DNA of 64,000 nucleotides from assembly GCF_030247195.1 (NCBI RefSeq), contig NC_080672.1, positions 304,327,115 to 304,391,114 on the forward strand, given 5' to 3'. The notes beneath the pieces were generated by a model. The model saw only the letters and a program-made list of their open reading frames with translations. It made no database searches and was not told the DNA's origin. Source of the stretch: Topomyia yanbarensis. Its lineage: Eukaryota > Arthropoda > Insecta > Diptera > Culicidae. Positions 11,935-23,191 of this stretch are shown here, one piece after another; within the stretch, counting starts at the first letter, position 1, and the number at the start of each line of letters is the position of its first letter. The position numbers and the translations under genes were made by a program.

Positions 11935-13020
11935 AAATTTTACATATTTAGTGTACATTGCAGGATTGTTAACGACATTATTTTTCGTGAATGAAACGAA
12001 ATGATTCGTTTATTTCCTTAAATGTTTATGTATATGATGAACGATTTTGTTGCTCGCACGAATTTATTTCGTTTATCTTAGAAAGGTTTTCGTATTTATT
12101 AACCTATTTTTCTTTTCAGTCGATCTTTTGGGATCGATGTTTGATAACATCGATTTTTTTAATTTAAAGAAAGCGAGGTGGCCAAATCGATTTTATCGTG
12201 GTACGAAGAAATGGCCGGTTGATGAACGAAAGTTTTCGTAAATTTTCTTACTTAGTTTACATTGCACGAATGTAATCGTTGATAACAACATTATTTTTCG
12301 TAAATGAAACAAAATGTTTCGTTTATTTTAATGAACGTTTATGTATATTACAAACGATTTCGTTGGTCGCATTCGATCTTTTAGGATCGATGTTTGACAG
12401 CACCGATTTTTTTAATTAAAGGGATCGATCTGCCAAATTCGATTCTATTTCAACCTATTCATCATTGTTGAGGACTAGAAAGATTGTGGTGTGAAGAAAT
12501 GGCCGCTTGATGAACGAAAGTATTCGTAAATTTAACTTATAACTACACTAAGTATAGTGCACGAATGTTATCGTTGATAACAACATCATTTTTCGTGAAT
12601 GAAACGAAATTTTTCGTTTATTTTAATAAACTTTTATGTATATTACGAACGATTTCGTTGGTCGCACGAATTTCTTTCGTTCATCTTAGAAAAGTTTTCG
12701 TATTATCGTCTTCTTTTTTCATTCGATCTTTTGGGATCGATGTTTGACAACACCGATTTTTTTTAATTAAAGGAATAGACCGGCAAAATGGATTTTATTG
12801 TGGTATGTAGAAATGGCAGCTTGATGAACGAAAGTTTTCATAAATTTTACTTATTTAATGCACATTGCACGAATGTCGTCGTTGAAAACGACGTTATTTT
12901 TCGTGAATGAAACGAAATGTTTTGTTTATTTTAATAGATGTTTGTGTATATTACGAACAATCTCGTTGGTCGCACGAATTCATTTCGTTCATCTAAGAGA
13001 ATTTTTCGTATTTAATAGCA
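11935..13020 (+). repeat. Tandem array of ~300 bp units (about 3.5 copies)
   Basis: Units start near 11950, 12261, 12560 and 12860. Each contains TGCACGAATGT..TCGTTGA, CATTATTTTTCGTGAATGAA, GTATATTACGAACGATTTCG, the palindrome CGATCTTTTGGGATCGA, and GATGAACGAAAGTTTTCGTA. Spacing is about 300-310 bp with moderate divergence and one ~40 bp indel. Short words ACGAA and TTCGT recur throughout. It looks like a small satellite or a tandemly amplified element; short frames inside are not convincing genes. Confidence 0.8.
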
Positions 13021-13640
13021 TATTATTTTGACATTGCTCCTGTAATGAAAAACTCAAACTTATTCATACAAAACCAACAAGCAGTTCGCAGTGGCTCAAC
13101 TGAATCCATACTGCTCCGGATTCTGGATCAAATGGAAGCGGAAGAGGTTCAGGAAATCTTCCTGAATCCGGCGGACACGGATACGGCTACTAAATATAGC
13201 GACAATGACTCCATATTCTACTTCTATTGAAGCTCCTTTGACGTTGACGGTTTGACGAATGCTGCTCGTAAATATTATATAGCATTTCGTATATACCAGC
13301 GAACAATTCGTTTGCCTAATGAAGCCATTTCGTAATAAGCCAACGAAAGTCGTTCCGTGGTTTTCACGAAAAACTCGTAATAAAAAATGTTTCAATATAA
13401 CTACGAACGATTCATTATATGTACGAAAAATTCGTATATTTTATGAAAATTTTCTGTACGAAACTATATTCTATCAGTGATTGTTTTAGATATACTTTTG
13501 TTTACAAAAATATACCCACAATGACGGAACAAACTAAAAACATCAACACTTCGCTTCCACTGCCATCTGTGCAAACATCAAATGCCTACAGTGACAGTAG
13601 TTGCGAATATTGTAAAGCCACATAGAATTGAACTACTAAG
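13021..13640 (+). other. Spacer after the tandem array; possible decayed exon
   Basis: The segment 13100-13230 is less AT-rich than its surroundings. One frame reads LDQMEAEEVQEIFLNPADTD and is open for 61 codons from 13045. A second frame across the same bases is Gly/Ser-rich and ends HGYGY then a stop. A further short frame from 13520 starts with an ATG in an ACAATGAC context. From about 13260 the ACGAA/TTCGT words of the array return. I recognise no protein family, and coding is only a possibility. Confidence 0.25.
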
Positions 13641-14560
13641 GCTGTGTTGCTTCCGGTTGTATTAATTTCAAATCCTTCAGCTTTTTAAGCCACCAATGCT
13701 TAAATTCTAAGTCCAACAAAACTTCGCTAAGGGAAAGGTTTTAAAATAAATGAAAAGTTCCTCCAACGCCAGATGATTGCTAGGCGGATCGCATCGGCAA
13801 TTATAAAGCGCGAACGGGTGCGATTGGTGATTGAAATTTTATTGCTTCGCATTCGCTCGCCATAACTCTCCCGCGGAGGTGCAGAAACGTGCTGCAGAAG
13901 ACGACCCTTTTGTAGGCCTTTCGGACAAATTCATACGACGAATGGTGCGCGGTCGAGAGCGGTCCGACGGTGAAGTAAGGAAATGTGACCACCACCACCA
14001 CCGCCGCCGTTGGAAGAGGGAGGAGGCGTCGCAATGGTGCAGTATAAACAGTAAATCCAAACTTGCCAAATGTGGAATATCAGGTGCACGTCTTGGCCGT
14101 CGCCGCCGCCGTCGTCTTGGCAGTTGTTGTTGTTGTCGCCAATTCGTTTACCATAAAACTCATCGATCGATTGCGGTTGCATACAGTAGCCAAAGGGAAT
14201 CCGAGAATCCCGAATATGGATAGGACAACCGGAGGAGAGACACTGTCGCTTGTTGTTGTTGTTGTCGTCGTCGTCGACGACGTTGCTAGCTTCGGCTGGC
14301 TGGTGTCTCCGATCGATTCCGCGTGTGTAGCGTAGATAGTAGTTACTACGAGGATGGTGCGGCGCGTAACGTGGGACCCGTTCGATTGCCGGAGAGTTGC
14401 AACGAAAAACTCCATGGAACTGGCCATCAAACCGAACCAAACCACTCCAAACGAGAGCTGGTACCGTGCCGTGCCGTACTCACACGCGTTTCATATAGGT
14501 ATGAATTGTGTCCGTGTGGTTGTGTGCAAAAAGTGACTTTTATTTGAATTTTTATAGGCA
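13641..14560 (+). other. GC-rich unique island, candidate exon/promoter region
   Basis: This block is markedly richer in G+C and CpG than its surroundings and shares no sequence with repeats elsewhere in the window. It contains trinucleotide tracts (CCACCACCACCACCGCCGCC near 13990, GTCGCCGCCGCCGTCGTC near 14098, GTTGTTGTTGTTGTCGTCG near 14252) of the kind found in insect first exons and UTRs. TATA-like ATTATAAAG (13800) and AGTATAAAC (14041) occur. AAGTAAGG (13974) and AGGTATGA (14496) could act as splice donors. Several frames on both strands are open, none with a recognisable domain. I cannot assign a gene. Confidence 0.4.
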
Positions 14561-16448
14561 GTCACACACTTTTGAGCTTTTCGATCGACCCTAGATGGCG
14601 CTTGAAACAATGCACGATAATATTGTAATTTATATGTTCGACTCAATTTTCTCAGGGTACACTTTTCTATATGCGTCGTACGGTGTCTGACCGCAGGTTT
14701 TGGTACGGGAATTTTATCGATTTGTATGGTGCTAGTTGCCAAGTTCGAACTAGTTCGAGCGCTGATATTGAAATATTATGACATTTGTCCCACGTACACA
14801 GTTCGAGGTGAGAATATTAAAAGCAACTTTAGAGTCACCCCTGCTTAAGTTGTCAAATTAGAACAATCCACATTGCATCGTTTGCATATCCTATGCTCTC
14901 GTACACGTATCCTAAACATGCTAAATCATCTTGGCAGCAGTCATCCCATCACATATGGCAACGAGGACCAGATACTGTTTTGGCATGTGTCCTACTTCCG
15001 TGTCGTGCGCGATCATGGTGGCAAAGTCCTTCACATTTGATTTGACATTTTGGATGGACTAAGCTCTTCATCAGTAAGTCAACGCGACTCTCGTCACTCG
15101 CTTGAGATGAAATAAAAATAAAACCAATTATGTTGAATGGGTCCAGATGGACGTGTGTCTATTTTTGATTTATTAAAATACTCTTTTCACACCCCCCGTC
15201 CCACAAATCAGTTCCATCTCAAACTTGGAAATTCGGGCGTAAACATTAGTGTACGCTCGAGCTCGGATTTTCCCCTTCAAATAAAATATCCCGAGAAGTG
15301 TCTTCACATTTTGGAACCACCCAGTCCCCCTCTCCCGAATGCGTCTTTCGTCGAGGTTCCTCGACTCGTCCGATGCCATTGAACCAGTCAACCAGGCTCT
15401 CGCATAAGCGGGTGTGAGTAATGGTTGTTATTAGAATAAATATTGACTCTTCCTAATAACTTACTAATAAACATGTAACCGTATACCTAAGCACCATTAG
15501 CCTGCCTGATGTCAGGCCGGTCGTGTCTAGTAAAGGCAGAAATCTTTTGACAACCGCTAGGATGACGACTACACCGCCGACGCCGATGGAGTCGTCTCTA
15601 AAAGAGCACGTCTTCTGGTATAGTTAGGAGGACATAACGCCACCCACCTTTGCCGCACGTCCACACCCACCAGTGTGAACAATTAGACTCCTTTGACGTA
15701 CAATGCACGCGTTTGGGTTAGGTTTTACGCAACCGACGCAGTACACAAATCGACCGACCCCCGGTCAGTCACGGAAAATATCAATGAACGGTCGACCGCT
15801 TTGGCGCCTTTGGTGTTCGAAGCGGAAATGGCTTGTCCCTGACGTCCATCTGACGATATATGGCCCAGCTTCAATATAGTCCCATGAGAGGGGAAATATG
15901 TATTGTGTAAATAGTACCACCTCCCAGGTCAACCTTGAAGCTATGAATGAACATTTTCCACTATTTATCTATGTTGTAAAATCTGCTAATCTCTACAAAC
16001 ACACAGGGGACACTGTTTCAGCCGGCGCAGTTGCAATCCCAAAGGTCGGACTTTTATTGCGAGTATCTGGTTTTTCGATAATGCATCGCAGCCGACAGCG
16101 ATGATGGAAATTAACCCGCCGAATGATGTTTGACAGCAAACGAAGCACATCTTTGGCAGAGATTGCCATTCGCGTCTGCAATTGCAATCATGTCACTCAC
16201 ACTGACTGCCAGTGACTGGGGCGTGTGCCACTCGGTCTAAGACCTGGATGAGCGTTATATTGACCAGTTGGGTGTATAAGTCAGGAGCTTACAGAAAAAT
16301 AAACTTGAGTGAATATGAATCTAATTTGGTTTAGTTTTAGTTATCCAACTGACAAAAAAAAACTAAAGCAATGCCTTGGTCCTATATTCCGTTGCGAAAC
16401 TTGACTTTCTGATTCGGTAGACATTGCACCCGATTCTTATTTAGTGTA
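14561..16448. other. Mostly unique DNA, no recognised gene
   Basis: Moderate GC, no repeats shared with the rest of the window, and no open frame with a known domain. Together with 13641-14560 it forms about 2.8 kb of non-repetitive sequence, plausibly intronic or regulatory. Confidence 0.4.
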
Positions 16449-17165
16449 CAGTAGGGTGTTGTCTTCCTGCCACCTAATTTCGTCATGCGGGGGTGGGTAT
16501 GTGAGGATGGTGAAAAACCCCCAAACGAACCAGCTTAATTTGGTATACCTGGTGATATAGTGGTTGTATAAAGATGATGGGATTGATCAGAGAAGGGAGT
16601 ATGAGAGATAGATGAAGGGTGCTCTGAGGGGGGCGTAATGTGGGGGTGTTTGAAGGGAGATAGGAGTGATCAGTGGGGGTAACATCTAGCTGCGCCCCTG
16701 TTCAAATCCAAAAACCCTATGTCAGTCGAAAACAAAAATTAGCCAGGATTAGGTTGACGATTTTCAAAGTGATTGCATAACCTTTCTATATGAGAATGGA
16801 AAAAAATGTGCCAAAATCCATAAAGGTCCATTTTCGTGAACAAAAATTTGCAAATAAAAATTCTACATATTTGAATATTATTCAGTTCCTGCTTCTGTGG
16901 ACGTAGGTGGTCAATGTGGTCAATGCGACTTTGGTTTGTCATTAGTGATCTAGATTGGCAAATCCAAGTAATTTTGCACCCATTTTAAAAAGTTTCAGTT
17001 ATCAGTTATCAGTTTATATAGAAAATTGCTGTGTGGCCGCACTCTTAAACCCGTTACTCTAGAGCCGGACTTCTGATCGACACAAAGTTAAATACCAGCA
17101 GAGAAAATGAGTGACATTTTTAACACATACACACATACAAACTCGCACATACGCACATACATATA
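16449..17165 (-). repeat. Interspersed repeat family A, copy on minus strand
   Basis: In reverse orientation it carries the 3' module (GTCATGCGGGGGTGGGTATG, then GCGCCCCTGTTCAAATCC), the internal CAACCTTTCTATATGAGAA box at about 16780, TGTGTGGCCGCACTCTTAAA, and ends in the CA-rich microsatellite near 17130-17160. It is more diverged than the copies at 24771 and 39555, lacks the terminal AAAACCTG end, and stops at the microsatellite where the R1-type remnant begins. Confidence 0.7.
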
Positions 17166-17402
17166 GGCGAGGCGTACATGATCCGGTTAAAAAAGGGGTA
17201 CGCAGAAACCCAGATAGCTATGATTCGTTTACCGGTAACCGCTGCCGACAAAGCGCTGAAGGTAGGCAAAGTTATGGTTGGATGGACGAGATGCCCATCG
17301 AGAGCCGCCCCACGAGTGGAGAAATTCTTCAAGTGTTTGGGCTTTGGACATTTGGCTGTGGCTTGCAAAGGCCCTAGATCCGGGATGTGCTGGAAATGCG
17401 GG

Positions 17403-17410
17403 GCGGCGGG
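17403..17410 (+). repeat. Left 8 bp target-site duplication (GCGGCGGG)
   Basis: Identical to 18552-18559 on the other side of the MITE. Confidence 0.85.
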
Positions 17411-18551
17411 CAGTGCTGGCAAAATCACCAAAATCAAAAATCATCAGTGATAATTATCACTGCTGATCATGCTGTGCTATGATCACAACCATAAAAAATC
17501 GCTAGTGATTTTCTCTGAAGCGATAATGTGCTAGCAAAAAATCATTGCAACAAAATCACCGCTTGTGATCACGGCCTGATTATGATTTTTTTTTATCAGG
17601 ATTATGAAGTTGAGAAAATCAGGTACGATAGAAAAGATGCAAAATCGGGGTTAATGGTATTGTACATGATTATTGTAAGAAACTCCTTATGATGATGATT
17701 TAGCCAAATGATTTTGGGAGTGAGAGGGATCCAGCAAACACGTAGGGATGCAAAATAATCCAAATGCTAACGATTTCAGCTTTTCGGGACAAATTGTTGG
17801 AAGTTGAAAATCAATAGTTTTGAACATTTTCAATGCACAGGGGGTCCGCCGATGTGTCAAAATGGAATTTTCTTCAACTTTTCGGGAAAGTGTTTTATAT
17901 TGAAGGACAAGTTGTTGGTAGTTGAAAATCAATAGTTTTGCACATTTTCAATGCACAGGGGGGTCCGCCGATGTGCCATAATGGATTTTTTTTTCAACTT
18001 TTCGGGCCCGCAACTTGCCCTTCAATATAAAGCACTTTCCCAAAAAGTTGAAAAAATTCCATTTTGACACATCTGCAGACTCCCTTGGCAATGAAAATGT
18101 CCAAAACTATTGATTTTCAACAGCCCTCAACTTGCCCTTCAATATAAAACACTTTCCCAAAAAGTTGAAAAAAATTTCAGCTTGGCTCATTGACACCCCT
18201 AACATATCCATAATGCTCGAAAATAGATAATGATCATTGATCCAAGAATTAAATCAAATCGCAATCATGGTTGATAATGCTCACTTGTGATTTTTTCCGA
18301 ATTTCTCGCTGCAGATAGAATCATGCCGTGATCACCCTCTCAAGTATCAAATTCAACCACAGATCAAAATCACCACTGATAGAGGGCAAGAAAAAATCGG
18401 TAGTGATTTTTGTGAGATGATCTTTCGATAGTTAAGAGAGTGATCACGGCATGATTTTATCGGCAGTGAGAATTTTCGAAAAAATCATAAGCGATAATTA
18501 TCAGCCATGATTGCGGTTTGATTTTTTTTGATTATGATTTTCCCAGCACTG
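17411..18551. mobile_element. 1141 bp hAT-type MITE inside the zinc knuckle
   Basis: The ends are inverted repeats, CAGTGCTGGCAAAATCA on the left and TGATTTTCCCAGCACTG on the right. A perfect 8 bp duplication flanks them. A CAG-starting terminus with an 8 bp duplication is the hAT signature. The interior is palindromic: TGATCACGGC...TGATTATGA words occur in both orientations. A sub-repeat (GTTGAAAATCAATAGTTTTG, then TCAATGCACAGGGGG) occurs twice forward and at least twice reversed. The same sub-repeat recurs inside the hAT-like element at 36956-39139, linking the two families. No transposase. Confidence 0.85.
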
Positions 18552-18559
18552 GCGGCGGG
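18552..18559 (+). repeat. Right 8 bp target-site duplication (GCGGCGGG)
   Basis: Identical to 17403-17410. Removing the MITE and one copy restores the zinc-knuckle frame. Confidence 0.85.
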
Positions 18560-18659
18560 CCATCTTGCGAGAATCTGCACGCAGAGGCCGAGGTGCTTGC
18601 TTTGAACAGCAGCGGACGGAAACGACCATCAGACGGGTGGTTTTAAATGCCTTGCATAC

Positions 18660-18673
18660 AAGAAGACGACTGC
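18660..18673 (+). repeat. Left 14 bp target-site duplication of the I-clade LINE
   Basis: AAGAAGACGACTGC here is repeated exactly at 23178-23191, which marks both ends of the I-clade insertion. Confidence 0.85.
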
Positions 18674-18925
18674 TCATTCGTTTCCGAGCTTTACATCGAA
18701 GCAATTCGTTTTCTCTCGCTGTGAGTGGTGTTGTAGCGGGTGCAAGTAGAGTGAAGGTCAGCCTTTGTTTGTCGGCAGCCTGGCTAGTATAATGAATTGA
18801 TCTGGTGCAGACGAACGGAAGCCGCTGGAGAAGCTGAGTATTCTGTTTTATATTCTTTATTTTCACGTTAGCACTTTGTTACTGCGACTAAATAGTTCCT
18901 ATTCCCTATAAAACCTCGTGCCTAA

Positions 18926-19625
18926 ATGGCCGAGGGTGAGAATAATTCAAACCATATCGCTGAACCCCCTGATATGCCAATGGATGTTCCTAAAACTACT
19001 CACTCCCCTGATTCTTCCAATCCTCCCCGTATTAAAACATACCCAGCCAGTTCAAATGGACCCTGGGTGGTGTATTTCCGGCTCAACACGAAATCGCCTA
19101 ATATTCTAGAGATTTCACGGGAGCTGACTGCTAACTACCCGTCCGTAGCATGTGTTCGAGCTAATAAGATACGCGTTATAGTAAATGACCTCGACCAGGC
19201 AAACCAGATTGCTTGCAGCGAGCGTTTTACAAAGCAATTCAGGGTGTATGTGCCTTGTAGGGCAGTGGAGATCGATGGGGTCGTCGCCGAACCGGGTCTG
19301 CAGTGCGAAGACCTGTTGAAGTATGGGGTGTATTTACTGCGGGGGCTCTCCGCATGCTCTTAAGTCATGCCCTGCGTACAAGCAGCACGGGGATAAAATT
19401 AGGCGCTCCCTTAAATATCGCTCGAGGCACTCTTATGCAGAAATGCTAAAGAATGCTTCGCCATCTGTTCCTTCCGAAAATTGCTTTGCTCTTTTGGCTC
19501 GTAGTGAGCAAGAATCTGACGATCCACAAGAGGGAACATCTTTTTTTAACCCGGGGGAATCCAGGAAGAGGAGAAAACTAGACTCCACTAGACTGCCTCG
19601 AAAGGGTGCCAAGGTGTCCTCCTAA
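18926..19625 (+). pseudogene. I-clade ORF1 (RNA-binding gag-like), internally deleted
   Basis: The first frame (18926-19363) begins MAEGENNSNH and contains the I-clade ORF1 core GPWVVYFRLNTKS...ISRELT and VYVPCRAVEIDGV. The C-terminal part continues in another frame (to 19622) with YCGGSPHALKSCPAYKQHGD, RSRHSYAEML and a basic tail RKRRKLDSTRLPRKG ending at a stop. The switch lies near 19340. The knuckle array that normally separates these blocks has been lost, leaving half a CCHC motif. The start codon was chosen because it is the first ATG in the frame and follows the putative 5' UTR. The product would normally coat element RNA. Confidence 0.8.
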
Positions 19626-19631
19626 GAGAGT

Positions 19632-22600
19632 AGCGATCACTTGCCTATCGTAATTTCAATTGCTAACGATTCAAGCCCATCGGAAACAATCAATGTTTCG
19701 TATGACCTCACACGGAACATTGATTGTAAGAGTTACGCGACCGCGATATCCGCTAACATCGAATCGACTCACGTACTTCCTCCGGTGGAAGAGTACAGGT
19801 TTTTGGCTGGCTTGATTCTCGACAGTGCGAATCAAGCTCAGACTAAACCAGTACCCGGCGCGAATAACCATGGACGGTCTCCCACCCCGTGGTGGGACAA
19901 AGAGTGCTCAGAGCTGTACGCGGAGAAGTCCACTGCATATAAGGCCTTCCGGGAAGACGGTTTACCCGCTAGCTATCAACAGTACGCGTCGTTAGAAAGA
20001 CGAATGAAGAGTCTAATGAAAGCCAAAAAACCCAGTTATTGGCGCCGGTTCGTCGAGCGAGAAACAGCGAAGAGCACTCTTTGGGGTACGGCTCGACGTA
20101 TGCGTAACCAAAACAGTACCAACGAAAACGTGGAATATTCAAATCGCTGGATATTCACTTTCGCCAAGAAGATCTGTCCGGACTCTGTCCCGGTACACAA
20201 AAAAACATACCGCGCCGCGTCTTCTCACGATACCGCGAACGAAACACCGTTTTCGATGGTGGAATTCTCACTTGCTCTCTTGTCATGCAACAATAACGCC
20301 CCAGGGTTAGACAGAATAAAATTCAACTTGCTGAAGAATCTGTCTGGCACTGCAAAAAGGCGCTTGTTGAACTTATTTAACAAGTTTCTTGAGGGTAACA
20401 CTGTCCCTCATGACTGGAGGCAAGTGAAGATCATCGCCATCCAAAAACCAGGAAAACCAGCCTCCGACCACAACTCGCATCGACCGATCGCAATGCTGTC
20501 CTGTAGTTGGAAGTTGTTCGAGAAAATGATCTTGTCTCGCCTCGAAAATTGGGTCGAAGCAAATGGCTTACTGTCAGATACACAATTTGGCTTCCGCAAA
20601 GGCAAAGGGACGAACGATTGTCTTGCGTTGCTCTCAACCGAAATTCAAATGACCTATGCTAGCAAAGAGCAGATTGCATCAGTGTTCCTAGATACTAAGG
20701 GGGCTTTTGATTCAGTTTCTATCAACATTCAGTCAGAGAAGCTGCACCAGCATGGTTTTTCACCGATTTTAAATAACCTTTTGCTAAACCTGATGTCTGA
20801 AAAGCACATGCACTTTTCGCATGGCAAATTAACAACATCGACGAGCAAGGCAACTTGCAGACGACGGGGTGGTCTCTGTTACAGGGCCCAAAGCTGCCGA
20901 TTTCCAAAGACCATTACAAGATACCTTGGACAATTTGTCTGCTTGGGCTCTTCAGCTGGGTGTCGAGTTCTCCACGGAGAAAACTGAGTTGGTTGTTTTT
21001 TTCTAGGAAGCGTGAGCCGGCGCAACTCCAGCTTCTATTAATGGGTTTAACGATCAATCAGGTCTTCACATTTAAATATCTCGGGGTCTGGTTCGACTCA
21101 AAAGTTACCTGGGGATGTCACATTAGGTATCTGAAACAGAAATGCCAACAAAGGATCAATTTTCTCCAGACAATAACTAGAACACGGTGCGGTACCCACC
21201 CAGGAGACCTGATCAGGTTGTACCAAACAACGATATTGTCAGTGATAGAGTACGGGTGTTTCTGTTAAGGCCCGCTGTGAACATACACTTCATCAAACTG
21301 GAGAGAATCCAGTATCGTTGCTTGCGCACTGCCTTGGGTTGCATGCACTCGATGAGTCTTGAAGTGCTGGCGGGCGTTCTCCCGCTAAAAAATCGATTTT
21401 GGGAACTCTCATATCGATTGCTCATCCGATGCGACATTCTGAACCCGTTGGTGATTGAAAACTTCGAGAGCTTAATTCTAAAACCCGATTTATGTCCTTG
21501 TACTTCGACTACATGGCACAGAGCATTAATCCTTCTTCGTATACTCCCAACCGTGGTCGTTTCCTAGATACTTCTGATTATACTGTATTCTTCGACACAT
21601 CCAGGAAGAAGATTCGTGGAATTCCGGACCATATACGCCCGCCAGTCATCCCTAATATATTTTATAATGAATTCCGAGAATAGACTGACTGTGACAATAT
21701 GTTTTACACTGACGGATCAAATCTCGATGGGTCCACTGGCTTCGGTATCTTCAACAATACTATCACCGCTTCATTCAAGCTCAACGATCCCGCTTCAGTT
21801 TACGTCGCAGAATTAGCTGCAATTCAGTACACCCTTGGGATCATCGACACTCTGCCTACAGATCACTACTTCATCATTTCGGACAGCCTCAGCTCTATCG
21901 AGGCTCTCCGCGCGATGAAGTCCAAAAAGCAAATCCCATGCAAATGCTGGGGAAGATACGGGAGTTCTTGTGTACGTTATCTGAAAAAACTTATCAGATT
22001 ACCTTTTAATCGGTCCACTCTCATTGCTCTATCCCGGGCAATGAAAAGGCCGACTCATTAGCCAAGATGGGCGCATTAAATGGTGACATATACGAAAGAC
22101 CACTCTTCTTCAACGAATTTTTTAGTATTTGTTGTCAGAGGACACTCAACAGTTGGCAAACCTCGTGGAGCAATGGGGAACTTGGACGATGGCTACATTC
22201 GATTATCCCAAAGGTATCAACGAAGCCTTGATTCAGGGGGATGGATGTGGGTCGGGATTTTATTCGTGTAATGTCCCGACTTAACCACTACACCTTGGAT
22301 GCGAATTTGCGGCGTATTGGGCTTGCGGAGAGTAGTCTGTGCGCTTGTGACGAGGGCTATCACGACATCGAGCACGTTGTCTGGGTGTGCGCCGGGTATT
22401 GTGACGCCAGGTCTCAGTTAAAGGATACCCTTCGGGCCCGAGGTAGACCACCCAATGTCCCAGTGCGAGATATGCTGGCAAATCGCGATCTTCCCTATAT
22501 GTCCCTTATTCATACTTTCATAAAAACGATAAATATCCCAATCCCTCTTTTATTTCTCGTTTTAGAAATTTCCTCTTGCCTTGTGGAACCAATCAGCTCC

Positions 22601-22651
22601 AGAGTGCCACTATGTAACCGCCGTCGCCCTTACCGCTACGCCTGCATATAA
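19632..22651 (+). pseudogene. I-clade ORF2 (RT-RNase H), endonuclease deleted, frameshifted
   Basis: ORF2 starts abruptly with SDHLPIVISI (from 19632), the last catalytic motif of the endonuclease, only a few bases after the ORF1 stop; the rest of that domain is missing. A long open frame follows to 20987 with the RT blocks NNAPGLDRIKFNLLKN, IAIQKPGKP, HRPIAMLSCSWKLFEKMIL, DTQFGFRKGKGTNDCL and VFLDTKGAFDSV. A deletion near 20845 removes the segment between RT motifs and shifts the frame. The active-site LADD then lies at 20854-20865 in another frame. RNase H is visible at 21699-21925 with FYTDGS, AELAAIQYTL and IISDSLSSIEAL (D, E, D). The tail at 22241-22500 has CACDEGYHDIEHVVWVC, a CCHC-type finger. 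Several frameshifts make it non-functional. Confidence 0.85.
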
Positions 22652-23177
22652 GGAAACTGAAGCGAGAGCGACTCAAGGTCCTATGACTTTTGAAGGATTT
22701 TCGCGGGTCCGAAGAATACCATCCGCCAAGCCGGTACTCGACGACTTACTAGACTGAGGCGCTAATTTGTTCCGCTGATCTCCCGTTTGCCCGAAATACT
22801 TTTCACTCTTTATTGAAAATATTGCCCTCCATCTACAAGAATTGTATTCCTAGTTTTAAGATATCTGTGACATTTCTCATAAATATTTGTCCCCCCTTTT
22901 GTGTACCAAACTATATTGTTAGTTTTAATATAACTCTAAAATATTTCGTAAAATCTATTACTCCCCCTCTTGTATATCAAATATTTTGCCCCTCTGTTGT
23001 ATATAGAATCTTATTTATAGTCTTAACATAGCTGTAAATTTTTTTCTCTTTTATAAAAAGAAATATTTTAACATTGTAACCTCCTAGTTTTAAGATATCC
23101 AAAATGTAAAAACAAAAGAATTTGGCACCGCCAAGCTAACGGATTTGTGCCTATCAAATAAACGAAATGAATAAAAA
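22652..23177 (+). other. 3' UTR of the I-clade LINE
   Basis: This non-coding stretch follows the ORF2 stop and ends in GTGCCTATCAAATAAACGAA followed by ATGAATAAAAAA directly at the target duplication. T-rich segments such as GTGTACCAAACTATA recur in it. Confidence 0.7.
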
Positions 23178-23191
23178 AAGAAGACGACTGC
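23178..23191 (+). repeat. Right 14 bp target-site duplication of the I-clade LINE
   Basis: Identical to 18660-18673. Confidence 0.85.

Larger units (their letters stand above)
17178..18659 (+). pseudogene. R1-type LINE ORF1 remnant with zinc knuckles, split by a MITE
   Basis: This is the C-terminal part of a non-LTR retrotransposon ORF1 (nucleic-acid-binding protein). The frame from 17178 shows VGWTRCP, a first knuckle-like CLGFGHLAVACKGP, and then CWKCG where the frame runs into the MITE that begins at 17411. The rest of that second CCHC knuckle (HLARIC, then TQRPRCLL and a stop) lies beyond 18559, and the frame is continuous if the MITE and one copy of its 8 bp duplication are ignored. The first knuckle is imperfect (a Leu replaces the second Cys). 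The 5' part of ORF1 is missing. ORF order and the endonuclease at 23192-23905 support an R1-type LINE; clade assignment is by motif style only. Confidence 0.7.
18674..23177 (+). mobile_element. I-clade non-LTR retrotransposon, 4.5 kb, internally deleted
   Basis: This is a complete insertion bounded by a 14 bp duplication, with a 5' UTR (18674-18925), a broken ORF1, a broken ORF2 with RT, RNase H and C-terminal CCHC region, and a ~520 bp 3' UTR ending ATAAACGAAATGAATAAAAAA. Order and motifs match the I clade, whose ORF2 carries RNase H. Deletions have removed the ORF1 knuckle core, nearly all of the endonuclease and an RT segment, so it cannot be autonomous. Its exact duplication suggests the insertion itself is not very old. 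It may have moved in trans as a deleted derivative, or been deleted later. Confidence 0.85.

Noticed and set aside
13831..14445. Overlapping open frames of 76-169 codons on both strands in the GC-rich island
   Set aside because: Triplet repeats keep several frames open at once. None has a recognisable domain, so no single frame was called as a gene.
20408..20637. Minus-strand frames across the I-clade RT
   Set aside because: Shadow frames of the plus-strand RT coding region.
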